DNA of 64,000 bases from Chondrus crispus. Taxonomy: Eukaryota > Rhodophyta > Florideophyceae > Gigartinales > Gigartinaceae. Shown piece by piece: positions 1 to 8,284 of the stretch (position 1 is its first letter; each line of letters opens with the position of its first letter). Made by a program: the position numbers and the translations under genes. Under the pieces are notes generated by a model that was not told the DNA's origin, ran no database searches, and saw only the letters and a list, made by a program, of their open reading frames with translations. The stretch spans positions 102,393-166,392 of the forward strand of contig NW_005178942.1 of assembly GCF_000350225.1 (NCBI RefSeq), in the 5' to 3' direction.

Positions 1-533
1 GAAAGCGCAAGGATCCGCACCATATCATCACTAGTGGGGTGCCGCATATATGTAGGATTGTACGCCGCAATTATTCCTCTGGTAAAATGTTGTAAGGTTT
101 TCGAGACTGCAGACCCACTCATACGGACGTACTCGTCCAAAGAGTCTGCAGCGGATCCGTATGCAAGCATGCAAAGAGCTGCTGTGCCTTTTTGATAGCT
201 TTATAAGCCTAGCATTCCGGTGCAGTCCTTCCGTTGAACAAAATATCTATCATTCTTCGCAAGGGTGTCCATGATATTTTTGAATCTTTTTCGAGTTATG
301 CGGAACCGTCTTTGGAAAAGGTCATCATTGTACGCAGGATTTTCGGTAAAGTAGTCTCGGTGGAGCCTTTCGGCGCCACTGTGTCGATCGCGGTCTATGT
401 TAGGGGCTTTTCCAGGTCGAGAGCGGCCGGCGGGATTTTCTTCGTCACTGCTGCTTTCAGAGTGAAGCCGATTTGTAGTTTCAATGTCGTAGTTGTCAAA
501 TGCGTGTTCCCGCCATGTGAATGACATTGACAT
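1..533 (-). pseudogene. PIF/Harbinger transposase, N-terminal part, broken, runs off the left edge
   Basis: Read on the minus strand from 533, the frame gives about 110 residues typical of the start of plant-type PIF/Harbinger nucleases. It has an acidic Ser-rich leader, then RDYFTENPAYNDDLFQRRFR and YFVQRKDCTGMLGL. A TAA at 201-203 then stops it. The same frame continues past that stop to base 1 with a recognisable family match (AALCMLAYGSAADSLDEYVR), so the stop is a nonsense mutation and not the gene end. The catalytic DDE part would lie outside the window. Family assignment is by motif memory; the broken state is seen directly. It sits outside the TGA-flanked element that starts at 750. 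Confidence 0.7.
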
Positions 534-569
534 TCTCGAGGCTGATAAGGGAGGGTTGAATGAGCGCCT

Positions 570-749
570 GACTGGTTCTGTGGGTACGGTACGAGGGAGG
601 GTATGATGATAGGTACGACGTGATGACGATGGGTAGGACGGTGTGAGAGTGAGTAAGGTACGGTACGAGGGAGGGTGTGAAGATAGGTACGAGGGTAGTA
701 GGAGGATGGGTACGACGGTCCGGGAGTGAGTACGACGGTGTGAGAGTGA
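570..749. repeat. Degenerate G-rich short tandem repeats
   Basis: Imperfect repeats built from variants of GGTACGAGGGAGGGT and GTACGACGGTGTGAGAGTGA fill this stretch up to the left end of the Harbinger-like element. They read as low-complexity sequence. Open frames across them are artefacts of the repetition, and I see no gene here. Confidence 0.6.
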
Positions 750-1319
750 GGGCCAGTCCTAACAAAGGACTTTTTTCTCTTTTTTCCTTTCCCTCGCCCC
801 GTTTTTATTGAGTTCTTCACTAAAATCGGAAGCACATTGCTGTAGTTTTTACTGTAATGCCATCCCAAAGTTCCACTTCTCGGAAATGGAACAGAGTCTG
901 GACGGTCTGCAGATCCATGCAGCATGGAAGGTACAGCAACGCCTCCTCGCGCATGCACATGGCCCAGTCTGACTCCCTGTAGCTCGACAAAAGCAAAGCT
1001 GGACGACGTGTTGCTATAATGAGGTCCCTCGATGTGCATGACCAAAACGGTCATGATAGATCAGCAACCGCCAGTATCCAACACAGTCCTCCCCAGCACT
1101 CCCTTTCCTTCGTCAGGGTTTCAAACTTCTTCTCTACCAATGAAGTTAAGTCCTGAAATCCACCGCCGAATTGAGCTCGTCCTATTGCGAATGCGCCGTA
1201 GAAGGATGTTTTTGTACCTGCTCGCGGCTGCGGCAATTCTTCTCAATTCCAAAAAAGACAAGAAAACGCGGAAAGTACGCCTGGAATTGCGTTTGCGGGA
1301 ATAACTGACGTTTGAAAAT

Positions 1320-2420
1320 TTGACTCTGGTTTATGATGACGCTTTGTTCTGCAGGGCTTTCAGAATGCCACGCCAAGCGTTTCATGAATTGCTTAGTAGC
1401 GTTAGGCAGTCTCTCCAGAAGAATATCGAAATGGGACGACGGGCAAAACGACGGACCATTCCACCGGATGTACGCCTTGCCGGGACGCTGAGGATGATGG
1501 CTGGCGCAAGTTATCTAGACTTAATGGGTACTTATCAGATGTCTAAGACATCAGTTTACAATGTGTTTCATTCTACGTGTACAGTATTGTCAGAAAGATT
1601 GCAGCTGCCCGGGTTGCCGTCCACAGTGTCTGGTTTACGTCACTCGGCAAAAACTTTCAAGATGTCTCGTAATCCCCCGTCTCCGCTTTCCGGTTGCGTT
1701 GGCGCTTTGGACGGTATAGCCATCAAAATCAAGAAGCCCGCGTGGTGCCACGCACCGAGCACTTTCTTTTGTAGAAAGCTGTATTATGCTTTACCTGTGC
1801 AGGCTGTAGTTGACGCTGACTATAGATTTTTATGCTGCTCGGCGCGTTGCGTAGGTTCAACTCATGACTCTGTGGCCCACACTGTATCGGCACTTGGGCA
1901 TTATCTAGAATCTGGCAAGTTGCATTTCGAGTGTTGGATAGCGGGGGATGAGGCATATGTTTGTACGGAGTCTCTGATTACGCCCTTTCCTGCAGCCAGT
2001 GCGACGGACGCGGAAGACGCATTTAATTATTATCATTCTTCCCTCCGAATGCATGTAGAGCAAGCTTTTGGGATGCTAGTCGGTAAGTGGAGGATCTTGA
2101 GCCAACTCAGTTTTTCGCTACACACTAACGCGCGTTTAATTGTTCTTTCTATGAAGTTGCATAATTTTGTTCTGGATCGTGCAGATGTGAGGATTACGAG
2201 AAGTTTTACTGGGGAAGAATTGGCCGAACTGGGGGGCGATGAGCAGGGTTGGTATCGCAGGATGAAGGATGACGCCGCAGAGATTGTGGCGAATACCAAG
2301 GGAGCCCGTCGTGAGCTGTCTAGAAAACGGAGGAGCATGGTTGACATTATAGAAAGAAAGGGCCTATCGAGACCACCGGTGATAGATGCAGAGGGCCTCC
2401 GAAAAAGAAGTCGAAAGTAG
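1320..2420 (+). CDS. Harbinger-type DDE transposase (DDE_Tnp_4)
   Basis: The translation matches the PIF/Harbinger nuclease fold, which cuts and joins element ends in the nucleus. Counting from 1320, the likely catalytic residues are D131 in GALDGIAIKI, D210 in AGDEAYVC and E247 in HVEQAFGMLVGKWR, with the conserved HDS at 182-184. A basic tail (RRELSRKRR, then KGLRKRSRK-like) follows. The first in-frame ATG is at 1365. However, family-like sequence begins earlier, at an ATG at 1191 in the same frame, and is separated by one in-frame TAA (1302-1304). The gene is therefore either 5'-disrupted or starts at 1365. It belongs to the TGA-flanked element 750-7822. Confidence 0.75.
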   Translation: MTLVYDDALFCRAFRMPRQAFHELLSSVRQSLQKNIEMGRRAKRRTIPPDVRLAGTLRMMAGASYLDLMGTYQMSKTSVYNVFHSTCTVLSERLQLPGLPSTVSGLRHSAKTFKMSRNPPSPLSGCVGALDGIAIKIKKPAWCHAPSTFFCRKLYYALPVQAVVDADYRFLCCSARCVGSTHDSVAHTVSALGHYLESGKLHFECWIAGDEAYVCTESLITPFPAASATDAEDAFNYYHSSLRMHVEQAFGMLVGKWRILSQLSFSLHTNARLIVLSMKLHNFVLDRADVRITRSFTGEELAELGGDEQGWYRRMKDDAAEIVANTKGARRELSRKRRSMVDIIERKGLSRPPVIDAEGLRKRSRK

Positions 2421-2987
2421 TTAGCCTGTGTTTTTACCTTGTCATCGTGGCCGAAACCAGTGTGGGTTGGCGGTGGGAACGCGCAAGTCCTATCAAGGCT
2501 CGGTCTCCTCGCTGGGCTTGCTAGCGCGTGTAGTCTAGGATGCAGGTCACTGCCACTACCTTAAAGAGCCGCCATGCCGCATGCATCGGACGACTGTGAA
2601 AAGCCGCGGTTTCGCGCCTCCTATTCTCGACCTTCTGCTTGCGGAGGGGGGTCAAACCTCCGGCGCCCTTCGCAGTCACCGTATCACCAACGCGCGCGGC
2701 TTTTTCTCGCATACATGAGCAGTTCGGGGCGGTCCAGGTCGCCTTGTCCTGGCTGTTAAGCCTTCGGTGGGGAGGCCCGCGCCCGTTGAGCCACAATAGC
2801 AGTGGGGCGCCCTTGTCTGGCCAAGCAATTGCTGGCGACAAGTCATCCAGCAACCATTGGTTGCTGGGGTTGGCAACCCCAGCCGGCCTTCGGTCACGCC
2901 TCACGCCCACACGTGTCCACATGTCGCACCCCGTGCGAGATTTCGTGGCGCGTCTATGTGCATAACTCGGCCCTCCCCCGCCTCGAC
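2421..2987. other. Non-coding spacer with short hairpins
   Basis: No convincing gene. Two adjacent short palindromes occur near 2847-2883: a 10-bp arm pair around CCAGCAACCA and a 7-bp pair around GGGGTTG. The stretch separates the transposase from the inverted-repeat block. Confidence 0.4.
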
Positions 2988-3023
2988 GCCCACGTGAAAT
3001 TTGCGACAGTCGTTTGCTAGCAT
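2988..3023. repeat. Short ~35-bp motif, partner of 6671-6706
   Basis: The motif starts CGCCCACGTGAAATTTGCGA and ends TTTGCTAGCAT. Its near-perfect inverted partner is at 6671-6706. In the left block it lies just before the outer end of the 805-bp repeat. In the right block it lies beyond the inner end, so it does not simply extend the repeat. Confidence 0.6.
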
Positions 3024-3828
3024 TTCACACTCTGTTTAGGAAACGGAGCACCACCGGACGGCAGAAGGGTACCCAGAGTTCAGCTTTTTGAAATAAAATG
3101 CCTCCTTGGCATCGATCATGAAATGGAGAGAAGCCGGGGAGGCTGCTCTCTAGTTCATGATCGATGATGAAGTGGCTTCGCCGAAATCCCTTTCCTGTGA
3201 ACCACCCCGCCCTCGCTCCCTCCCCCCCGCCACCAACCCCCCTTCCCCCCCAAATATGACCACGTCCCCTCCTCCCCGCCGCCCCTGCCTCGCGCCCGAC
3301 CACCACGCCCCATCACCATCTTCCTCACCTCCTCAGTACCGTGACCAACACACATCCTCCGACATGCTATTGTCCCCGCCACCGCGTCATCCTTCTAACA
3401 TCGACACCGACACAGTCTCTCCCCGCATCCTCCATCCCTTCCATATCTTTCGTTTCATATCTCAATCCAGCCCCCTCCATCCCCCCCTCCCTCCTCCCAT
3501 ATTCCTTCCCCCCTTCCTTTACCCCCGGCCCTAGGCGTGTCATGTCCGCATACCCACTTATCGCCTTGACCGTCAACTCGCCCCCGGGCTTGCCCGCTTT
3601 CACCACCAAGCGACTTGGCACAGAGCTTGCATATCACCCGGAGCTCTCCTGTGGGAACCCCGACAAATTCCATTTCGCCATGGACCCTACCTCGCACCCT
3701 CACCACCACCACCACGATCACCCCGAGCCCTCCTCCCCGCATCCCGCCGTCCCCGCGTGTAACGACCGCGCCGCCCCCGGCCCCAAGGAACCTCACCCCA
3801 CCTCCCGCTCCACCGCCATGCACGACGC
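3024..3828 (+). repeat. 805-bp inverted repeat, left copy (5' region of captured CHY gene)
   Basis: From TTCACACTCTGTTTAGG to ATGCACGACGCC this matches the reverse complement of 6702-7506 almost base for base. It holds a C-rich leader and the start of the CHY zinc-finger coding region. Only this left copy continues into the zinc-finger part. Confidence 0.85.
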
Positions 3829-4384
3829 CGTGCGCGCCATCCAGCAAGACCCCGCCCTCTCCGAGTCCCAGCAGGCCGAGCGCATCCGCAATCTCTTCGC
3901 TGGGGCCCGCCAGCGCGCCCTCAGCCGCGAACCCGACCTCACCCGCCACCTCACCCAACGCTTCTCCGGCAAGGGCGTTTCCAAGTGCTGCGAAAACTAC
4001 ACGCGCAACTGCTGGCTCAAGGCCGCTTGCTGCGGCAAGTACTACCCTTGCAGACGCGGCCTCGATGAGGATGAGGACCACGAAATCGACCGCCACGCGG
4101 CAGAGCTGGTCGTCTGGGTCGCCTGCGGCGACCAGGACAAGCCCGTCGCCGACAATTGCCGCTCGTGCGGCGTCGTGTTTCAAACACGGCGCCGGACGAG
4201 CGGCACTTGTTGCCAAGTTGGCAGGTACTTTTGTGGCGCGTGCAAGTTTTTTGATGACTCCAAGGGGAAGGAGGTGTACAATTGCCACCGGTGTGGCATC
4301 TGTCGCGTGGGTAAGGGGCTCGGAATCAAGGTAAGGCAGAGATCCCGAAGATGGTACTGTCGACGGACGGGCACGCGTTGTTGA
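3680..4384 (+). pseudogene. Captured fragment of a CHY zinc-finger (RCHY1/PIRH2-like) gene
   Basis: From the ATG at 3680 there is a His-rich, Pro-rich leader, then a run of paired Cys and His matching the CHY zinc finger and the start of the CTCHY finger: CCENYTRNCWLKAACCGKYY, WVACGDQD, NCRSCGVVF, YFCGACKFFDD, NCHRCGICRVGKG. In RCHY1-type E3 ubiquitin ligases a RING domain follows. Here the frame ends soon after, at 4384, with no RING. A GTAAGG at 4331, directly after the conserved part, looks like the 5' splice site of the source gene, so the copy probably ends in former intron sequence. The fragment lies inside a Harbinger-like element, so I treat it as a transduplicated host gene piece and not a working ligase. 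Confidence 0.65.
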
Positions 4385-4646
4385 AAGCGCTGCTGCGTAC
4401 CAACCCATTACGGCAGCCAACATGCCAGGCTCTACGCAAGTTCAGGATTTTCGCGGGCATGGAATTGGACGGGCCGAGCCACGAGGTGCCTCACAAAATT
4501 CTGTCAAGAACGTGACGGACAAGATTGGGCATCCGTTTTACACGCAGGCTCAACACACCCCGACTTTTGTTGTAGCGCACCATCATACATGACTACCCAC
4601 TGCATAATTATCCCTCGTCCTGATCGTCGTTGACTTCTCGCTGCAC
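4385..4646. other. Short non-coding spacer
   Basis: Sequence between the captured gene piece and the end of the opposite-strand accessory ORF. Nothing recognisable is seen. Confidence 0.4.
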
Positions 4647-6299
4647 CTATTTCTCGTATCTATCATTAACGCGCGCGAATGCTTTCAGAGAGTCGCTGTA
4701 GTGCCTCTGAAGTAGTTCGATGTATTCCGTCGGAGCATGTCTGGATTTCGCAGCCTCCAGTTTCAAAACTGAATACTCTAGCACGTTTACGAGGTCCTGC
4801 TTGTCCTTCGACCACTGCACTTCCCGCGACACCACGCTCTTTTGTTCACCCGAATTCCAATGCCGGCTTATCTCCTCTTCCCGTGAGACGGACTCCCTTA
4901 TCGCGCTTGTCACCTCTGTGATCAAGTTTCCGGCAGCTTTGTCAGTGTTTCCACTTAAGCTCCTACGGTGGCGCCCCGTTGTAGACTCCGACTCTGCAGG
5001 CCGGACCCCATCATTAACGACTCGCATGTGCAACGATGGTACACCCTCATCGAAACCACCATCCATCATAGCTCGAGATGAATTCCGCACGAATTCATCG
5101 TCACAATTTGGCGTCCTCAGCCCGGAAACTTTAAAAAAAACAAGCATCCGCTTTCCCAAAGCCGTAAGGCTATGTCTTCCATTATCCAACGTCGGCAAGA
5201 AACTCCTAAAATTTTCCAGATCGTTTTGTCCCGAACGCTCCCACCTATCTTTGTAGACAGTGAACCCAGTGCGTGTCCGCGCATACTGGTCCTTAAGTAC
5301 AGATGCCGCTCTAACGCAAAGAGGTGGAAGACTCGGTTCGGCGTCCTCGACCCATCCATCAAAAGAGTACTCAATATGCTCAGAAGGGTCATTAAAGCGA
5401 TCAGCGATTCTTGCCCTGAAACTGTCCCGAGATCTTCCTGCGTCAAGCTGCGCTCTTGTCAGCTCTTGCTGTAACAAATGGATAAATTGGCGACAATGTT
5501 CATTATGGCGGAGCATTATGATAAGCCTAGAAAATTCGGAGAGTGTAAAAGCAGGTTCACTTCCCGCCGAACTTGTGCCTAATTCAGTCGTATCACCCTC
5601 TCTTAGATCACCAGCAGCATCCAACACAGTGTCAACCTCTGCATCTGAGGGAGCAGGGTACACACGCGCGCGCTTGGAAAGGACGGGGTTGTCTATTTTC
5701 ATCATAAACTCATCAAAAGAGGGGCAAAATGGATTGGATGAGATCGTCTCTCTAAAAGGAGTACCTTCAATATGAAGAAAAACCACATAGCGATAGTTTC
5801 TCAACATGATCTCGTTGAGTTTTCCGTGTGCTTTCCTCTTCCAATGCCTCGCCATTTTTTGATGCTTCTTCTTCTTCAGGGATTTAAAGTATGAGAACAT
5901 GAGACGTCTGTCCTTGACCTCGGGTGTTTCTGGAGCAGCTCGACTCTTCCCCTGAGAATGTGGGTCGAGCACCCGGTCATTGCGAGCAGTATTATTGTCC
6001 TGACCAGACGCGCCGATACTTGGCGGAAATGACGGGGGGTTCACGAAAAGCTTACAGGGAGATGGAGGACAAGGGGAACCAAAAACGGAGCTTGCCCCTG
6101 GGTTCTGGGGAGGGGGTATGGAAGGAGATTCATTGTGTTCCTGCGCGAAGCTGGCATCGAGTACACGTGCAGTGTTGCAAGCCATCTGATCGGCAGCTCG
6201 GTGTGTTGCAGGTCGTGTCTGCGTAAAATGTCGAGGAGATCGCCGGAGTGCAAGCGAGGAGCGGGGAGCTTTGGAAATAGTATTACGCGCCCTTGTCAT
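4647..6299 (-). CDS. Unknown 550-residue protein, probable accessory protein of the Harbinger-like element
   Basis: An intact ORF from an ATG at 6299 to TAG at 4647. I do not recognise a domain. The first 110 residues are Pro/Ser-rich and low in structure. Residues around 135-170 are strongly basic (FKSLKKKKHQKMARHWKRK), which suggests nucleic-acid binding or nuclear import. The rest is mixed helical sequence, with charged stretches toward the C-terminus. It is convergent with the captured gene and lies between the transposase and the right TIR. Harbinger elements usually carry a second, Myb/SANT-like DNA-binding protein, and this ORF holds that position. I see no clear tryptophan-spaced Myb repeat, so the role is inferred from context only. 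Confidence 0.55.
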   Translation of the reverse strand: MTRARNTISKAPRSSLALRRSPRHFTQTRPATHRAADQMACNTARVLDASFAQEHNESPSIPPPQNPGASSVFGSPCPPSPCKLFVNPPSFPPSIGASGQDNNTARNDRVLDPHSQGKSRAAPETPEVKDRRLMFSYFKSLKKKKHQKMARHWKRKAHGKLNEIMLRNYRYVVFLHIEGTPFRETISSNPFCPSFDEFMMKIDNPVLSKRARVYPAPSDAEVDTVLDAAGDLREGDTTELGTSSAGSEPAFTLSEFSRLIIMLRHNEHCRQFIHLLQQELTRAQLDAGRSRDSFRARIADRFNDPSEHIEYSFDGWVEDAEPSLPPLCVRAASVLKDQYARTRTGFTVYKDRWERSGQNDLENFRSFLPTLDNGRHSLTALGKRMLVFFKVSGLRTPNCDDEFVRNSSRAMMDGGFDEGVPSLHMRVVNDGVRPAESESTTGRHRRSLSGNTDKAAGNLITEVTSAIRESVSREEEISRHWNSGEQKSVVSREVQWSKDKQDLVNVLEYSVLKLEAAKSRHAPTEYIELLQRHYSDSLKAFARVNDRYEK

Positions 6300-6670
6300 G
6301 GCGCTTGACTTGTGTGCGTTTCTTCGGACAGAGAGGGAGAACTTCTAGCATATAAAGGGCGCGGAGAAAGGCGAAGACGAAGGCGGGTGAGGGCATGGCG
6401 GCGAGCTGGGCGGTTCGGGCGGGGAGGAGCTGGGAAATGTAGATGCGGCAAAATGGCGGGTTCAAAATCGCGTGACCGCGCGTCACTGTATGTCACCGTA
6501 GTGGGCACTGGGCCGCCTCTGATGGGCGCCCGACGGCTACGATTTGAGGCCGTGAGGGGCGCCGGGAACCGTTCCTGTGCACACGCTTCTGTAAGCGAGC
6601 TAGCATTTGGGGGACTACAGCGCTCACTCTATAAAATGGCGGGAGAACGTACTGTGTCTGGTTTGTAAAA
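6300..6670. other. Upstream region of the 550-residue ORF, no gene seen
   Basis: A region rich in G and purines on the plus strand, upstream of the minus-strand ORF. TATA-like ATATAAAGG occurs near 6351 and CTATAAAATGG near 6630. No coding sequence is supported. Confidence 0.35.
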
Positions 6671-6706
6671 TGCTAGAAAGCGACTGTCGCAATTTCACGT
6701 GGGCGT
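6671..6706. repeat. Short ~35-bp motif, partner of 2988-3023
   Basis: Reverse complement of the motif at 2988-3023 with a few changes. It directly follows the inner end of the right 805-bp repeat copy. Confidence 0.6.
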
Positions 6707-7506
6707 CGTGCATGGCGGTGGAGCGGGAGGTGGGGTGAGGTTCCTTGGGGCCGGGGGCGGCGCGGTCGTTACACGCGGGGACGGCGGGCTGCGGGGAGGA
6801 GGGCTCGGGGTGATCGTGGTGGTGGTGGTGAGGGTGCGAGGTAGGGTCCATGGCGAAATGGAATTTGTCGGGGTTCCCACAGGAGAGCTCCGGGTGATAT
6901 GCAAGCTCTGTGCCAAGTCGCTTGGTGGTGAAAGCGGGCAAGCCCGGGGGCGAGTTGACGGTCAAGGCGATAAGTGGGTATGCGGACATGACACGCCTAG
7001 GGCCGGGGGTAAAGGAAGGGGGGAAGGAATATGGGAGGAGGGAGGGGGGGATGGAGGGGGCTAGATTGAGATATGAAACGAAAGATATGGAAGGGATGGA
7101 GGGTGCGGGGAGAGACTGTGTCGGTGTCGATGTTAGAAAGATGACGCGGTGGCGGGGACAATAGCATGTCGGAGGATGTGTGTTGGTCACGGTACTGAGG
7201 AGGTGAGGAAGATGGTGATGGGGCGTGGTGGTCGGGCGCGAGGCAGGGGTGGCGGGGAGGAGGGGACGTGGTCATATTTGGGGGGGAAGGGGGGTTGGTG
7301 GCGGGGGGGAGGGAGCGAGGGCGGGGTGGTTCACAGGAAAGGGATTTCGGCGAAGCCACTTCATCATCGATCATGAACTAGAGAGCAGCCTCCCCGGCTT
7401 CTCTCCACTTCATGATCGATGCCAAGGAGGCATTTGATTTCAAAAAGCTGAACTCTGGGTACCCTTCTGCCGTCCGGTGGTGCTCCGTTTCCTAAACAGA
7501 GTGTAA
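6702..7506 (-). repeat. 805-bp inverted repeat, right copy
   Basis: Near-perfect reverse complement of 3024-3828, with scattered single-base differences. It contains the leader and first codons of the CHY-type gene but none of the zinc-finger sequence. Transcription through both copies could give a long double-stranded RNA. Confidence 0.85.
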
Positions 7507-7825
7507 TGTTGAGAGAACCAATGTTTTGATCTGCATGTGCTCGTATTTGGATTTAATTCCACGCTTTCATTGTACTGCAAGTGCCACTGCACCGCATCGA
7601 GTCCATGGAATTTTAGTAGTGTGCATATGGACTGAGTGTGGACTGGTACTTCCTTTAGCCAATGGATTTCGACCAGTTTGCAGAATTACCAAGCATTACA
7701 GTGGTTCTGTGTAGCATTCGTTGTGGCATGCGATTAATTTAATGAAATGACCCGGCCAATAGCGTGACCGCAACTGGTTGAAGAAAAAAAAAGAAAAGAA
7801 AAGCGCCTGTTAGGACTGGCCCTGA

Positions 7826-8284
7826 GTATGATGGGACTGTACTGTATTTGGTTCTCACCGGTGGGAATGCCTTTTTCGAACTATCAAATAACCAAATACC
7901 CAAACAACCAAGAATCAGGGAGCCAACCAAATGCCAGAAAAAGCATGCCAAGTGTTGTTATTTGATAATTTGATCACGTACCGGTGGGGATGCTCCTACC
8001 TCCTCTCTACTCGTGAGGTACAAGAGGGTTGCCCTAAAAATGGAACAAAATACAAATTTAAATGGAAAATCTCCTTCTGGTCACTCTTTTGAACCAATTC
8101 TTTTTGCCCTCGGCATCATACAGCCGTTTCACTGGCAGCAACAAATAACAGGAAATGACGACAAACAGAAGTATTTCTGCCACATATCCACAAAAACATC
8201 AAATACGCCCGAAATGTCCCTAATAGTGGAACACGGCGCATGAAAACCGTCATACACGATCATTTATTTGAAGCAAAAAGTCTA
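7826..8284. other. Intergenic stretch without a recognised feature
   Basis: AT-rich sequence between the Harbinger-like element and the 3' end of the dead DDE_1 gene. No ORF or repeat could be supported. Confidence 0.4.

Larger units (their letters stand above)
750..7822. mobile_element. Large Harbinger-like DNA transposon with captured host gene, TGA target duplication
   Basis: The left end (750) begins GGGCCAGTCCTAACA and the right end (7822) is its exact reverse complement. Both continue into pyrimidine-rich sequence on the inside. Each side is flanked by TGA (747-749 and 7823-7825), the 3-bp duplication expected for PIF/Harbinger. Inside are a DDE_Tnp_4-type transposase (1320-2420), an accessory-type 550-residue ORF on the opposite strand (4647-6299), and a fragment of a CHY zinc-finger gene with an 805-bp inverted partial copy. 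At 7,073 bp it is long for a Harbinger element, and the captured gene explains much of the excess. The alternative is coincidental ends, but TIR, TSD and transposase class all agree. Confidence 0.75.

Noticed and set aside
3157..3534. Pro-rich ORFs in the C-rich leader of the captured gene
   Set aside because: Low-complexity translation of a C-rich tract in several frames; not supported as protein.
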